Part shown: positions 36,320 to 48,839 of the stretch, piece by piece | Layout: the number at the start of each line of letters is the position of its first letter | Position numbering within the stretch: position 1 is the stretch's first letter | Assembly: GCA_916613615.1 (NCBI GenBank) | Contig: OU744721.1 | Span: 86,086,464 to 86,150,463 of the forward strand | DNA length: 64,000 nt | Source: Steromphala cineraria | Taxonomy: Eukaryota > Mollusca > Gastropoda > Trochida > Trochidae | Direction of reading: 5' to 3' | Made by a program: the position numbers and the translations under genes | Notes under the pieces: generated by a model | What the model was told of the DNA's origin: nothing | The model's database searches: none | Seen by the model: only the letters and a program-made list of their open reading frames with translations

Positions 36320-38560
36320 CATTATCTTTTCATGTTTGTGAGAAACATGCATTTGAAAAAATCATCGATCTGGAATCTCCTTAACTAGGCGAGATAGCAG
36401 AGAGAAATTGGACACTTTCGCTTGTTTTAAAACGTTCTAGTGCAGTGACGCGTCAACGGATTTATGTCAAATAAAGTGTATTATATCAACAACATTTTTT
36501 TCTGACATAAATTCAATACTTTATCAATTTTAAAGTGAAATGACAAAAGTTCTGTTTATAAAACAATTTGAAATTTCGATTTATGCACTCCATGTACATT
36601 TGAAAAGACACAAAATCAAAAGTATCTTTTCCTGAAGAATGAAAATGTGCATACTCTTTTACAAGATATATGCCTGTTAGACACACTTAAATTCGACTCT
36701 GTCAGGTTATAGAATTTTGTTTCGGACGACTTTGAAAACGTTTCTTTTGGACATGAGTTTATTATTATTAACATTTATTATGTTTGTATAAGTTTGTTGA
36801 AGGAAAATGGACGGTAACCAGGGCAATATGACTTGGTTTACATGCATTTGGTATCCATTTTGAAATCAAACTATCTTTTTCGTTTTTTTAATATCCAATA
36901 AACACCAAATTTACTAACAATGAAAAGTCTGTTTAAAACTTTTGTCAAAGATATATATAAATGAAATCTGCAGGTTTACCCAAATATTACCTCAAATATA
37001 ATAAAACATATATTCGATGTGTTTAAAAGTACTCTCAATTTACTTTATTTCAATCATTAGTAAAATTTAATTATTTACTGGTTTAGTCAGCAGCAGAAAA
37101 ATTGTTTTCAAATAAACTGAAATTAATTGCTTTCCCGATATCATATACTGAACTTTAAAATCCAATGTTAACAAGAGTTGGAAATACGTCATGACTTACT
37201 TCCGTCAATATTAATTTTGTTTGTTTCATCAAAGGGGCTTTTTTCAGTTTAAAAAATAGTTTTTAACCTGTTTCAATTACTGTTGTGTAGGGACAGCTGA
37301 AAAATGTCAATACAAAAGAATGAAAGTGCATTTGTAAATGACGGCCAATATTTAACGATTAGAAGTAAAACACATGGTTTAAAAAGGAACTTTGAAAAAA
37401 ACCACACACCAACAAAACAGCTGCAAAAGGAGCGATTGGGAAGTCTTAGACGCCTGTATATGTAGTGTGTTTACTTTAAATAAAAAAAGAAGTTTTTTTT
37501 GTGTACAGCTGCTTGTCAAATAAGATATTCATCCTCTATAAGATCTGTCTTTTATTTCTCTAGTTGATTGTAATGTAGATAAGACATAAGTCGTGATGAC
37601 TAAACACACAGGGAGGATTATTTGAATATTTTTGTAAGGACAAATCTGTCCAATCATTCAAGGCTAGAGTAAGTTGCAACACTCCCTCTTCTGAAATAGC
37701 ACATATTTCTAATGTATGTCTGACAAATTAACCATAAAATCATAAAGACAAAACTTTTTCTAGAACACTTTTAATCAAATTTTGAAGAATTCTTTATATT
37801 TTCAACATTCAGAACGATTATAGGTCATTAACGACTATTTCAATAACAAAATACAACATTGATCTGAACACTGATCGTTCATTGCCTAAGACCATTGATA
37901 TGATATACCAGTGTTGGAATAAAGAAGTTGTTCATCCATAGAATTACTCTTGTCTTCCTTACACCATCAACTTCTAGAATGCCACTCAAACAGCTCAGTG
38001 TTGGATGTTTGTTGCATTTTAACCAATGACAATTAGGTCAGGTATCAAAGTTATAAAAGCCTTTTGTCCATATCTATACGTTTGTGTGATTGAGGCCAGG
38101 TGCTATGGAATGTAACATAGTGCTTTGATTATGCAAACAATTCTGACAATTTACCTCTAGGTAATGCTCAACATAATAAAGTGTGCGATCAATATCAATC
38201 GTCATAAAAATTGTATTTTCTTGATTTATGGTTTTGGGGAAGTTTTCTAAATGGTCGAAGTCAGTAGCAGAGTGAAATTTTAACATACCTGACTTTGTTT
38301 ATTGAAATTAGCGACAAATTGAACACAAGCGAGTAAGACTCTAAGAGAAAAACAAACCCACTGAAAGTTAAATAGAAAAATAATGTAATTTGGATAGATT
38401 TTCATGAACTCAATTCTGACAATAACACCTGAACGTAGGCAATCTATAGAAAGTTCTCTAACAATCAATGATGTCTTCCAGGGATTTTCAATTTCATGTC
38501 AAGTCTAAAATATGCACACATATCTATTATTGTCTACTTAAATTTTTCCATGCTTTAACG
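36320..38560. other. AT-rich stretch, no gene recognised
   Basis: No supported coding region. A short Penelope-like piece (GGAATAAAGAAGTTGTTCATCC at 37917-37939, compare AAGAAGTTGTCATCC elsewhere) is the only recognisable element. Confidence 0.45.
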
Positions 38561-38569
38561 AAGATTGAT

Positions 38570-38672
38570 TCTGTAATGGAGAATGGATGAGGTGGATTGG
38601 ATTCGTGAATATATTGGGGCTCTTTGATTATTTTCACGAATCCACGACCCCGAAAGCATTCTCCATCTTAAT
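38570..38672. repeat. Imperfect hairpin
   Basis: ATGGAGAATG...GGATTCGTGAA on the left pairs with TTCACGAATCC...CATTCTCCAT on the right around a loop of about 30 nt. Likely a small foldback element. Confidence 0.5.
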
Positions 38673-38814
38673 CCATGTTTGACTTCACAAAACTTAAAAC
38701 TGTCCTTTTTCACATGTTACATACATTACCCACATTTTACTATGAAAACAAAACAATCGGATTTGGGTTTGGGAAATGGGTTCATCCGGTAAGTGTATTC
38801 CCAACGGAGATGCA

Positions 38815-39565
38815 ATTGACAACTCATAGGGATTGCATTTCACGTGCTAGACATTTCCCCGCGTGCTCTCGCTGCGTGGTCCATCACGTGAACAACTCAG
38901 GTTTCATACTGACAAAAAAAACACTCGAAATCTATGTTCTATTCAAAGCCTATTTGATAAAAGCGCTGAGTTTTCATTAGGAGGGTTGCATGTTCGATTC
39001 CTGACTGACGTCCTTTCAAAAGTTTATTTTTAATTAAAAGGTTTTAGATTTGTTGTTCTTAAAGCATTTGGGTAGACACTTTATTTAAAAAAAAATGAAA
39101 CCCTGAACCCACCATAGCCGGGACAGTCAAAGAGCAGTAGATTCTTAAAAATGATCCAATGTTAAAACAATAGAGTGACATCATCATCATGGGTTAATAA
39201 ATACACACATAATGGCTGTCATTTTGAAAATTGAGGCCATTTTGGGAAGAATAGTCAACACAACAAGAGCCATTTCTCTGCCACATTTGGTTCTTTTCAC
39301 CCAAAATGCACAAATCTTTCACCAGGACTTTCACTGGAATCTATTAGATTGTCAACATCATAAAAACTCAGAGTTTTTTTGTACTATGACTAACAAACCT
39401 TCATGACTTCCATGCACTACTTTTCATGTCAATATTCGTTTGTTTTTAAACGCTGAATAAGTGCAGAATGTATAAAATAAATAGAAAATAAAAAAGTTTT
39501 ATCAACTTTGATAAAAACAACTCTTGATAGCCTGTAAAATTACTTTCGTGACAGCGGGAACATTT
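38815..39565. repeat. Duplicated block S4 (partner at 40348-41345)
   Basis: The stretch from GGGATTGCATTTCACGTGCT through CCCCGCGTGCTCTCGCTGC, GGAGGGTTGCATGTTCGATT and AATAAATACACACATAATGG, and later ACCTTCATGACTTCCATGCA, is present almost unchanged in the partner. The partner carries a Tc1-like remnant in place of about 150 bp in the middle. Confidence 0.85.
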
Positions 39566-39639
39566 CAACACGAAAGTTAAAAAATCAATGACGATTATGT
39601 TATTCAGTCGTACTCTCACATGATCATTACTCAGCGACA

Positions 39640-40345
39640 AAAAGTATTCTTTTGAACGCTTTGAGCATGCAATTGCCCCTGGAATTTATTTCGAGGCATT
39701 GAACGATTTACCAATGTTTCATTCGTGACAGACAAAAACGAACTTGTAAATTAAAATCATTGTTCTTGTACCAAAATTGAATCGATAGTTACAATCTCAG
39801 TTTCGACAATAATCGAATCACAAAAATGAACAGTAGAAGAGACTTATTCCGTGTTTAAATCGATGGCAACTGTGTACGGAGCAGACGACAAGCTAAACAT
39901 GGTGCTCTAAAACTGAAAATCAATGCAGTCTATAAGGGGTTTTCAATTTCCTGTCACCAAGTCTAAAATTGGAACAAATATCTATTATTGCGTACTTCAA
40001 TTTTCCCCATGGCAGGTTTAGCAATAAGTTTAATTCCATATTACAGTTGGATGTGCGGACTGAATTAGTCTACCACGGATACTCTTATGAAGACAATTCT
40101 AACATATTAACTGTATACACACTTATTTCATTAAGGAATAAATTATTATCTTGTTAATATAATGTTACATAAATCTTAATATATATTAGAAAACACATAG
40201 TTCTATCATTTTAAATATTTATGTTTATATCTCTATAAGGCTGTGGTTTTCCTCATTATTTATTTCGTTCTATATCAACTATGTTATTGTCACTCTATCT
40301 AGGAATAGGTGATTGCCTGCAGGGAAAATAGTATTAATGTCTCAT
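39640..40345. repeat. Duplicated block S3' (partner at 33525-34270)
   Basis: Near-copy of the block at 33.5 kb. It is followed directly by block S4', whereas the first copy is not followed by S4 until 38.8 kb, so the junction marks a rearrangement. Confidence 0.85.
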
Positions 40346-40347
40346 AA

Positions 40348-41345
40348 ATAAACTCATGGGGATTGCATTTCACGTGCTAGACATTTCCCCGCGTGCTCTC
40401 GCTGCTTGGTCCATCACGTGAACAACTCAGGTTTCATACTGACAAAAAAACACTCGAAATCTATGTTCTATCCAAAGCCTATTTGATAAAAGCGCTGAGT
40501 TTTCATTAGGAGGGTTGCATGTTCGATTCCTGACTTAAGTCCTTTCAAAAGTTTATTTTCAAAATTAAAAGGTTTTAGATTTTTTTAAGCATCTGGGTAG
40601 ACACTATATTATTAAGAAATTATGAAACCCTTAACCCATCATAGCCGGGACAGTCAAAAGCAGTAGATTCTTAAAACTGATCCAATGTTAACACATTAGA
40701 GTGACGTCGTCACCATGGATTAATAAATACACACATAATGGCTGAAGATTCCGGACAGTTACAACGGAGCAGCCGAACGTTCTTGCAACGTGACCAGTTG
40801 TAGCTCCGAATTGCAGCATTCCAATAGCCCTTTCTCTCTCTGCTGTCGTTAACCGTGGCATTTTTTGTGTTTTTCTTGTACTGCATGTGTCCTTCTTGTG
40901 TGTGCGACGGTTTTTATACCCTTCCTGCAAGTGCATCACCGAAAATGTTAATCCACGAGCTTTTCGCAAAATACCGCATAGAAGTTGTCAGATGTTGCAT
41001 TTTGTCATAATTGTACACCAGATATGTTCCCGTACTCTTAATAATCCTAGCCAAATAAAATTACCCTTATATTTGCCATTTTCAGTAAGTTAATGAAAAA
41101 AATATAAGGGAAAGTTTTTTATGCCAGTCAGTGTAATCAGAGTTTTTTTGTATTATCACTAACAAACCTTCATGACTTCCATGCACTTCTTTTCGTGTCA
41201 ATGTTCATTTGTTTTTCAACGCTGAAAACATGCAGAATGTATAAAGTATTCAAAAAATAAATAGAAAATAAAAGAGTATTATCAAGTTTGATAAAAACAA
41301 CTCTTGATAGCCTGTAAAATAACTGTCGTGACAGCTGGAAATTTT
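40348..41345. repeat. Duplicated block S4' interrupted by a Tc1-like remnant
   Basis: Matches 38815-39565 on both sides of 40743-41138. Similarity resumes at CAGAGTTTTTTTGTATTATC and runs through CTCTTGATAGCCTGTAAAAT. Confidence 0.8.
40743..41138 (-). pseudogene. Tc1/mariner-like transposase, 5' end fragment with one terminal repeat
   Basis: On the minus strand an end-like sequence ACACTGACTGGCATAAAAAA at about 41138 is followed by a frame starting at about 40860 with MPRLTTAERERAIGMLQFG, then ARTFGCSVVTVRN. This is the N-terminal helix-turn-helix start typical of Tc1-like transposases. It breaks off after about 35 residues where duplicated host sequence resumes. The catalytic DDE region and the other terminal repeat are missing. 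Confidence 0.75.
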
Positions 41346-42071
41346 CAACGCGAAAGTAAAAAATGAAATAGCGGTTATGTTTGAAGGTACTGACAATATG
41401 AAAACATTGTGTTAACAAGATTGAAAAAGACAAAAAAAATTTAATTGCTGCTGTATATTCTATCTCATTTATTTCACGATCACGTCGAAGCATGACGGGT
41501 CATTCAAGGCTTTTTTGAAACATTATACTCTATTTGTGAAGGTATTATCTTGAAAAAGAGAAAGGTGTTGTTCCTCACAAGTAATTCCTCTCATGGGATC
41601 GTTAAATGCTGTAAAACCTATAAATTCGAGGTCACGAGGAGGAACCTTCAGCTGATTTTAGGTGATAAATTGAAAATAGAAAATCATTATTATGTACGAG
41701 GGCAGTAATATCAGGGTGCCTCGTTCGGGATGAAACTAATTTTCAGGCACTCGTGTCGTAAACATTGTATGTCATGGATATTAATATGATATCCTCTATT
41801 CCGTGACCAATTAATGTATTTATGAAATTAATGATAATAACATAACTTTAAGTGCTGAAGATTGCAAACTCATTCGCTTTGATATATTTACCAAAATGTA
41901 TCTAATTTGAAATATTTTATTTGATATCAGTAAAATAGGTCAGAAAATGTATATATAATGCTTAAGTGGATTCTTATTATAAATTGGTAGTTAAAATACC
42001 AATAATGAAATAAGTTAACACAACAAGATGATGATGGTAATTTCAACACAATGGTACTGTGTTGTACTTCA

Positions 42072-42215
42072 TCCATCTCCACTACCTCCCAGACATGAGC
42101 TCTCTCCTGACCACCGAGGCGTATAAACTGCTATTACCATGCTGAAGAGGTCTCTATGCTCCTGTGGGAATCAGAGCTTCAATTTACATAACAATGCTTC
42201 TTCACTAATGACACA
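42072..42215 (+). repeat. Four-copy conserved segment, copy 1
   Basis: Contains CTCTCCTGACCACCGAGGCG followed by TATAAACTGCTATTACCATG and CAATTTACATAA. It ends earlier than the other copies. It is not open in any shared plus-strand frame. Confidence 0.8.
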
Positions 42216-42224
42216 TACAGCTTG

Positions 42225-42545
42225 TGTCAAATGAAGTACGTTTTCATAACTACATTTACTTCCAAGGAGACCCTCTTCACCGTTTTACCAATTTACACTA
42301 TTTCGTCTCATTGTGTTCATCGTGTATTTCCTTCCGTCATCCGTCCCCTCACCTCCAGACACCAGCTCTATCCTGACCACCGAGGCGTATAAACTACTAT
42401 TACAATGCTGGAGAGGTCTCTGTGCTCCCTGGGAATCAGCGCTTCCATTTACATAATGAGAGACAATGCTCCTTCAAGCAGAAATATGCTTTCAACTTTA
42501 ACAACATTGTAAAAGCTTGTTGATTTGAAGTTAGGACATAGTTAC
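42225..42545 (+). repeat. Four-copy conserved segment, copy 2, with shared upstream flank
   Basis: The conserved core is at about 42350-42490. The flank 42225-42345 (ACGTTTTCATAACTACATTT ... CACTATTTCGTCTCATTGTG) is shared with copy 4 at 53670. A one-base deletion relative to the others (CTCCCTGGG against CTCCTGTGGG) would break any protein frame. Confidence 0.8.
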
Positions 42546-42671
42546 AGCTTGTTTATACTGGATTGTTAACAATTCTTTCATACCTCTTAATAAAGTTTGA
42601 AGTCAATTCGTAAATATTCTGAGTTATCAACGAGTTATCATATTTATTTTTGAGTTATCACTGTGAGTGCA

Positions 42672-42675
42672 TTTT

Positions 42676-42708
<33 letters not shown>

Positions 42709-43070
42709 AGATAAGATAAACTTTATTATCCCCGCGGGGAAATTTGCTTTACATTCAAAGAGCTTTCAAAGTCACAATTAAATAGATACTAAATATATAC
42801 AACAAATACATTTTGCTCTACAAGCAGTAATATTAAACATTGTAAACAAATAAGGGTGTTACATTGAACAATACAATTTATGATTACAGTGCGACTGTTA
42901 GTTAGACTTACAATTTTGTATGTAAATTTAAAATCTTGATACTGTATGGAACAAATGATTTTGTACTTCTATTAGTTTTGAAATACCAAATTTTGAAACG
43001 ACGTCCAGAAGGTAAAAATTCATAACATTCATTTAGAAAGTGGGATTTCATTCTCTTATTCATTATCTAT
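42672..43070 (-). pseudogene. CR1/L2-like LINE, 3' terminal fragment
   Basis: On the minus strand a frame reads SHFLNECYEFLPSGRRFKIW, then KTNRSTKSFVPYSIKILN. This is the LPSGRR...TNR...SFVP motif at the very end of many CR1/L2-type polymerases. About 200 bp of 3' UTR follows, then CCCCGCGGGGATAATAAAGT and a (TTATC)n tail (42678-42721 on the plus strand). The rest of the element is missing. Confidence 0.75.
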
Positions 43071-43079
43071 GTTATCCTC

Positions 43080-44300
43080 AGCCACATATAAGATCAATTT
43101 CTTTTTTGTTAGCTAAGTCATTGACCTCAAATTAAAAGAAGGCCTTATGTGCCCATGGCAATGTAATGGTATACTGTAATATATCCAAAGAAAATAAATT
43201 AATACGCTCATGGAGCACGTAGTAGTCATTAAGGGACATCATTTACACCGTTTCCTCCATTGTGAAAATCCCTGCTAGTTTACTTAGTACGTTGGAATAA
43301 TCTTCCCTTTGTTTCACTTGTTGTCTCTTTCCTGCACCCTATTTTCTCCATGTCTATGTTATGTGAAATCGTTAATAGACAAAAGAAAATAATAGCTGCC
43401 ACTGATAAATGAATTATGAGGTTAACAGACATGTGTCTTATCCAACACACAGCGCTGACATTTATCATTCAAGGAATGATTCCACCTTATTTCTAATGTT
43501 TTGTTTTGAAATTCACGATACACTTTCAAAATCAGGTCATCAGCCAAAAAGTATTTCACACAGACGTTACAAGATACCTCACAGAAGAATAGTATTGAAA
43601 ATAGTACTTTAACAATAATATTGTGCGATTTTACTTTGTGAATTCATAAAACGCTGTAACAACTAATACTGAAAAGAATGCTATTATCATAAGATTCATT
43701 TGGTATTAAATATATTTGTCTTTTCAAAGGTTTACATCCTTTCTACCTTGCATACAAGTTTCAATCATTGCACTTTACAAGTGTGTGTAATCTTTAAAAT
43801 GTTTTGTCAACATTTATTTACATTCACCTTCTTCGCTTTGACCTGGAGAATATCCAACATATAATGAAACAGAAATAAATAACGATGATCAATAACATAT
43901 TTGATCAATTATGATAGCACCTGTCACAGTTCTTTTTTTAAAAAGCTTTTCCATCCTTTCATCAAGATCTTAATGTGTGAATAACATTTTCAGAGCTGCT
44001 GGTACATAAACAATGATGGGGTGAATGTTCTTCGGTAACTGTAACAGATTTTTATATATGCAGTGTATAAGTTCCATTTGGAACCCTCTTTAATTATATA
44101 ATTTATTATATGTTTTGCTTCAAATTCTAAAATGAATTTCATGAGTTTTATCCTGATTCAAATATCATTCACGTTTTTTTATTATAGTTTAAGGACCTGG
44201 TTCATGGAGAGTCATCTTACTTGTTACCTCTCATTCATGTTTCTTGTTTATTTATAATCAATCTTATGTTGACTTTTTAAAAAATGGTTTTTTATTTAAA
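43080..44300. repeat. Duplicated blocks S6-S8 (partners at 46.4, 46.9 and 48.15-49.2 kb)
   Basis: S6 (43080-43210: TTAGCTAAGTCATTGACCTC, GCCCATGGCAATGTAATGGT) recurs at 46385-46520 and 46915-47050. S7 (43385-43600: CAGACATGTGTCTTATCC, CACAGCGCTGACATTTATCA) recurs at 48150-48350. S8 (43720-44130: TCTACCTTGCATACAAGTTT, TATATGCAGTGTATAAGT) recurs at 48835-49180. The order is kept, which indicates duplication of a unit of about 5 kb. Confidence 0.75.
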
Positions 44301-45189
44301 TTTCGATTTAAATATTCCATATAAACATTGTACGAAAGAAATCAATACAGTTACATTGCATTAATGCAAAGGAACAAATGTGACTAATATGATCACTAAT
44401 GAAGGATTTTGTAGCAAAAAATTAAAAAAAGTGTTTTCAAAACTTTAACCTCTGGTCATTTCAAATCCCTGCCAAACTAGTTATGGTTATCTTTAAGGTT
44501 TGACACGCAAACTGAATGTTAACTTATGTACCCACATTTCAACATTATTCGTTTCGTTTTGGCATTGCTAGGATGCCCCAAAGACATAATAACATGTTAT
44601 TTTTGCACTAAAACGCAGGTAAGTGAACAAACTTCAGATATGCAAAACCAAACATAGAATCGTTTGGCATTTCACGTGTTTTTGATATTATAATGTTTCA
44701 ACAAATAAAAGGATAAATGTGTGAAGGACATCAAAGAAGTGTTTTAAAGATTTAAGAGTTTTTGTTATCCTGAAATATGAAATTGTTGTGACAGCTGCGA
44801 TAATAGCTTTTTCCTTCATTAGAATACAGAAAAATTGCAAAGAGAATAACAACTAAATAAAAAAATAAAAAATAAAAATAAAAACACACAAACAAAATAT
44901 TGCAGAGCTGCTCAGTGTCAAAATGAAATAATTGTTGTCCAGAAGATCTTTTATTCTTCTGTTTAATTTCAATAAGCCATGGACTTAAAAGACTTTTGAC
45001 GAAGTCTGTCCAAATATTCAAGGAATATATTCGTCGTTGTTGTATATTCGTCCACAAATACTTGCCTCCTTTGAGATATAGAAGCGTACGTTTGCGTTGA
45101 AACATAATCTGATTCTTCTTACCAATTCTGTATAAGAATATAACTTGAAAAAGAAAAGCAATGCTTTATTTCACACTTTTTCATGACCT

Positions 45190-45440
45190 TATGTACATTG
45201 AGTATTTCCTCCCCTTTATTCAACCCTTTCTCCTCACCTCCAGACACCAGCTCTCTCCTGACCACCGAGGCGTATAAACTTATATTACCATGCTGGAGAA
45301 GTCTCTGTGCTCCTGTGGGAATCAGCGCTTCAATTTACATAATGAGAGACAATGCTCCTCCAAGCAGAAATATTCCCGTCTCATGTCAACTTAAAAGCAT
45401 TGGAAAAACTGGGACATACATGTAGTTACAGCTTGTTTAT
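45190..45440 (+). repeat. Four-copy conserved segment, copy 3
   Basis: The most complete copy, with the core at 45236-45385. An 80-codon frame (45183-45425) runs through it but is closed by stops or shifts in the other copies, so it is probably not coding. Confidence 0.8.
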
Positions 45441-45449
45441 ATTGGCTTG

Positions 45450-47260
45450 TTAACATTTTTCATTCCATTAATCAATATTTAAGTCCGCTCAATATCATGT
45501 TGAGGGGTTTGATTGAGGGAAAGTATTTAGATTAGATATCAAAATAGGCATTTATTTGATTGAAATGTTTGGAGGACCAACAACAGTTAAACCAGATCAC
45601 AAAAGCCGAGAGGTACGGCTTTTCTTTCAAGGAAGTAGGGTTTTGTATAGAGGATACTAAACGACCTTTCATTCAATACTTAGTTTATTAAACGAGTTAA
45701 TGATTTTGTATAAAACCTTAGAAGTACCAGTAATGCTATCCCCACTGTTACGAAGACATCCATAGTCAACATCTCATAATGGATGATTACATACACTAGT
45801 CCATGCTCAAGGTGCTATCAACATTGATATCCTGGTCCAGCCTAAATTTGTCGCTTGAAGGTCACCACCAACACAACTCGTTGGGTACCCATTTCCTGCT
45901 GGGTGAACAGAGGCACATTTTTAAATAAAGTCACTTGCCCAAGTTAGGTGTTTCTGATGATAGAATCACGCCATACAGTGCCACTTCACAAAAAAATAAT
46001 TTAAAAACAAATACAGATTAGGATTATTCATTGCCCAGGGTGACACCACAAGTCTCTCAACTCCAGTTCCAACTCCTGGAGCAAGGAATCAACTAATTCA
46101 ACTCTCAGTTACTAAGCAATAAAGGTGTAACCTACCCATCTAGCAAGCTGTGCTCGTTGTTGCTGAACTATACAAAATAGTTGTCGACTGAACACTTTAA
46201 ATGACAACGATCAAAGGTTTACAAATTTATACTTTACAATTTAAGTTTAAACCTCCGTAAACATGATACAATTTAAATTCAATTCTTAAGTCTTTTGAGT
46301 TATTATGAATGTATCAATTTTTATTCGGAAGTATTATGGTGAGTGCATTACATCCAATTTTAATCTCTCGATCTCTCATTCACATCAACCTTTTTTTTTG
46401 ATAGTTAACTCATTGACCTCAAATTAAAAGAAGACTTTATGTGCCCATGGCAATGTAATGGTATACTGTAATATATCAAAAGAAAAATTTATTAATGGGT
46501 TAATGGTGCACGTGGTGGTCATTAGGCATGTATTTAGCAAACCTTATTTCTTCCTATCATCTTATCTGAGTTTACAAATTGCTTCACTGTATTAAAATTC
46601 ATAGTAATACGTTTATGATTATGACAATGGTGAACAAATCGAAAATATTTACTTTTACATACGATTGACATAATACATAGCCAGAAAAGTTGACAAATTA
46701 ATAATGTTTACACAACAGTACAGAAAAAGCAATTGTTTACTTCTTGACATCAATGGCATCATGGTCTTTAAGATTAAACCTCCGTGAACTTGATAATTAA
46801 AGTCAATTCTTAAATATGTGATGGTAAACATATATTTGGAGGTATCATGGTGAGTGAATCAAATTAACTCTTATTCTCTCAATCATTATACATCAAATCT
46901 TCATCCACACCCATTTCTATTTTGTTAGCTAGGTCATTGATCTCAAATGAAAAGAAGACATTATATGCCCATGGCAATGTAATGGTATACTGTAATATAT
47001 CCAAAGAAAATAAATCAATGGGCTCATTGTGCACGTGGTAGTCATTAGGCATGTATTTTGCAAACCATCTTTCTTCTTATATATTAACAATTTCATTATT
47101 TTGTTTAGTGGAAAACTGATATCAATAATCAACTTAGGGGACTTTATTTTACCTTTAAGTATTTTTGTATGTTTTACTTTCTCTTTTATTTTTTTCACTC
47201 AATTAGTTTGTATTAAGCAATAACTTTAATAACTTCTTTGAGAGGCATTTAGAAGTTGGT
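45450..47260. other. AT-rich stretch with repeated S6 blocks, no gene recognised
   Basis: It holds two copies of block S6 (46385-46520 and 46915-47050) about 530 bp apart and otherwise nothing recognisable. Confidence 0.45.
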
Positions 47261-47264
47261 TGAT

Positions 47265-47620
47265 GACGATGCAATAAAGAAGTTGACTATCCATAATAAC
47301 TTCTTCTTCAATACCGTACGAATTCGTACGGACTATACGAATCCACAACTGGGCCAATACAGGAATGCTGGGCCAATACGAGCAAAACAGGGCCAATACG
47401 AGCAGACTGGGCCAATACGACTCTGAGCATGCGCATACACACAAATGGCGAGAGTCCGAAGCAATCGAATCAATCTCATTGATAATTTTGATATCGTTAA
47501 AAATTAACTCTCTAACGTTGTGCAAGTAAATTACAAAGAAGTTAATTAATAAAAATGTCATTAATCCTCGGGCCAATACAGCAGACCTTGGACCTGTAAC
47601 TGGACCAATACGAAAAACTT
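47265..47620 (+). promoter_or_regulatory. CCAAT-motif array with palindrome and NRF1-like site
   Basis: GGGCCAATAC starts at 47351, 47370, 47390 and 47409 (spacing 19-20 bp), again at 47570, and as GGACCAATACGA at 47602. Just before the array is the palindrome CCGTACGAATTCGTACGG. Just after it are GCATGCGCA (47427-47435, NRF1-like) and AAATGGCGAG, whose ATG opens a 20-codon frame. A Penelope-like piece (AATAAAGAAGTTGACTATCC) lies immediately left. This could be a real promoter or the repeat-rich end of a transposon. Confidence 0.4.
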
Positions 47621-48149
47621 GATTAATAACATTTTATTTTTAAACGTTTTCGTCACGTGACTTAGTTCCAGCGGAAACGTCAGGTGAGTATGACTTTCTG
47701 CAAAAATGCATGAATATTGCTCAATTAAAAGTTTTCAACTATGTCATTGCCAACTTAAATGAAAGTGTAGATATGAGATCGTTTTCGAAATTTCACTTTG
47801 AAAATTGCAAAGTTTCTTTTGGAATTCAGTGTACATGAATTGCTCAGTTCTTCTTGGACTGATTTATCAGGAAGTTCAATAGGTCATTAAGTCATTCTGA
47901 AGGAAATACGGCAGAATTATATACATGTCTAATGGGAAAGCTTTATATGTCTAGTGTATATAAAGTATTTTCATTATATTATCAAAACCACTGTTACAAC
48001 TTTACCTACCTGTTACATACACGTTTATTCATTGTGAAATTCCCGTATTCCATTTCTATTTATGTTCTCAATGTTCTATCATTTATTTATATGTAATCAA
48101 CTATATTCTTGTGGCTCTAATAAAGAACCAGTGATGTAAACGACAAACA

Positions 48150-48473
48150 TCTTATATTAGCTGCCACTGATGAAAGAAATATGAGGTTATCAGACATGTG
48201 TCTTATCCCAAACACAGCGCTGACATTTATCATTACAAGGAATTATTCCATCTTCTTTCGTGATGTTTGGTCTTATAATTCAAGAGACATTTTTACAATT
48301 TGAAATCAGGTTATCAGCAAAAAAATGTTTCTTTAATCCAGTAACTAAAGTCATTACCTTTCCAGTAGAAAGAAACATATGTGTACACTCATATTGCGCA
48401 ATTTTACTGTGAGTTCATGAATTAATCGCAATGAAAGCTACTATCATCCAATCATAAAATTAATTTGTCCTTT
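48150..48473. repeat. Duplicated block S7' (partner at 43385-43600)
   Basis: Shares GCTGCCACTGAT, CAGACATGTGTCTTATCC and CACAGCGCTGACATTTATCA. The following foldback element separates it from S8', whereas S7 and S8 are close together in the first copy. Confidence 0.7.
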
Positions 48474-48836
48474 TTAACGGGCAGTAGCACGTTTTTAGGG
48501 GGAATATAGGGTGATGGAAGGAAAATTAAAATTAATGGTTTCAATTGACAGACAAGTTATTTAAACTAAATGGAGCAGTAGTAATTCAAATACATAACGT
48601 AAAGTTTCGCCATGCGATTCCTTTTTCTTTAAAAAATTGAATTAAAGGTGTTCACACAAAAAGGCCGCCAATGGATTTTATGTGAATCTTCATACTTTGT
48701 CCTCTGACTATGGATGATTGGCTTGTGTAATGAGATTTTTGACACTGTCAAAATAATACATTTAGCATTCACTTACAATTATCAGTGAGAAATTCAAATT
48801 ATAAAATTATCAAAAAACGTGCTACTGCCCCTTTAA
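48474..48836. mobile_element. Foldback element, family A (copy 5)
   Basis: 363 bp, from TTAACGGGCAGTAGCACG to CGTGCTACTGCCCCTTTAA, in the opposite orientation to copies 1-4. It is inserted between duplicated blocks S7' and S8', dating its arrival after that duplication. It is almost identical to copy 6. Confidence 0.85.
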
Positions 48837-48839
48837 AGG

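Noticed and set aside
38985..39005. tRNA-like B box (ATGTTCGATTCC), also at 40515-40535
   Set aside because: The surrounding bases do not form a T arm or acceptor stem and no A box lies at the right distance. The sequence is simply part of duplicated block S4.
45183..45425. 80-codon frame over the four-copy segment as a protein gene
   Set aside because: The other three copies have in-frame stops or a one-base indel in this frame.
47226..47576. 116-codon minus-strand frame over the CCAAT array
   Set aside because: Its repeated residues come from the GGGCCAATAC repeats. No domain, and no splice or promoter context on that strand.
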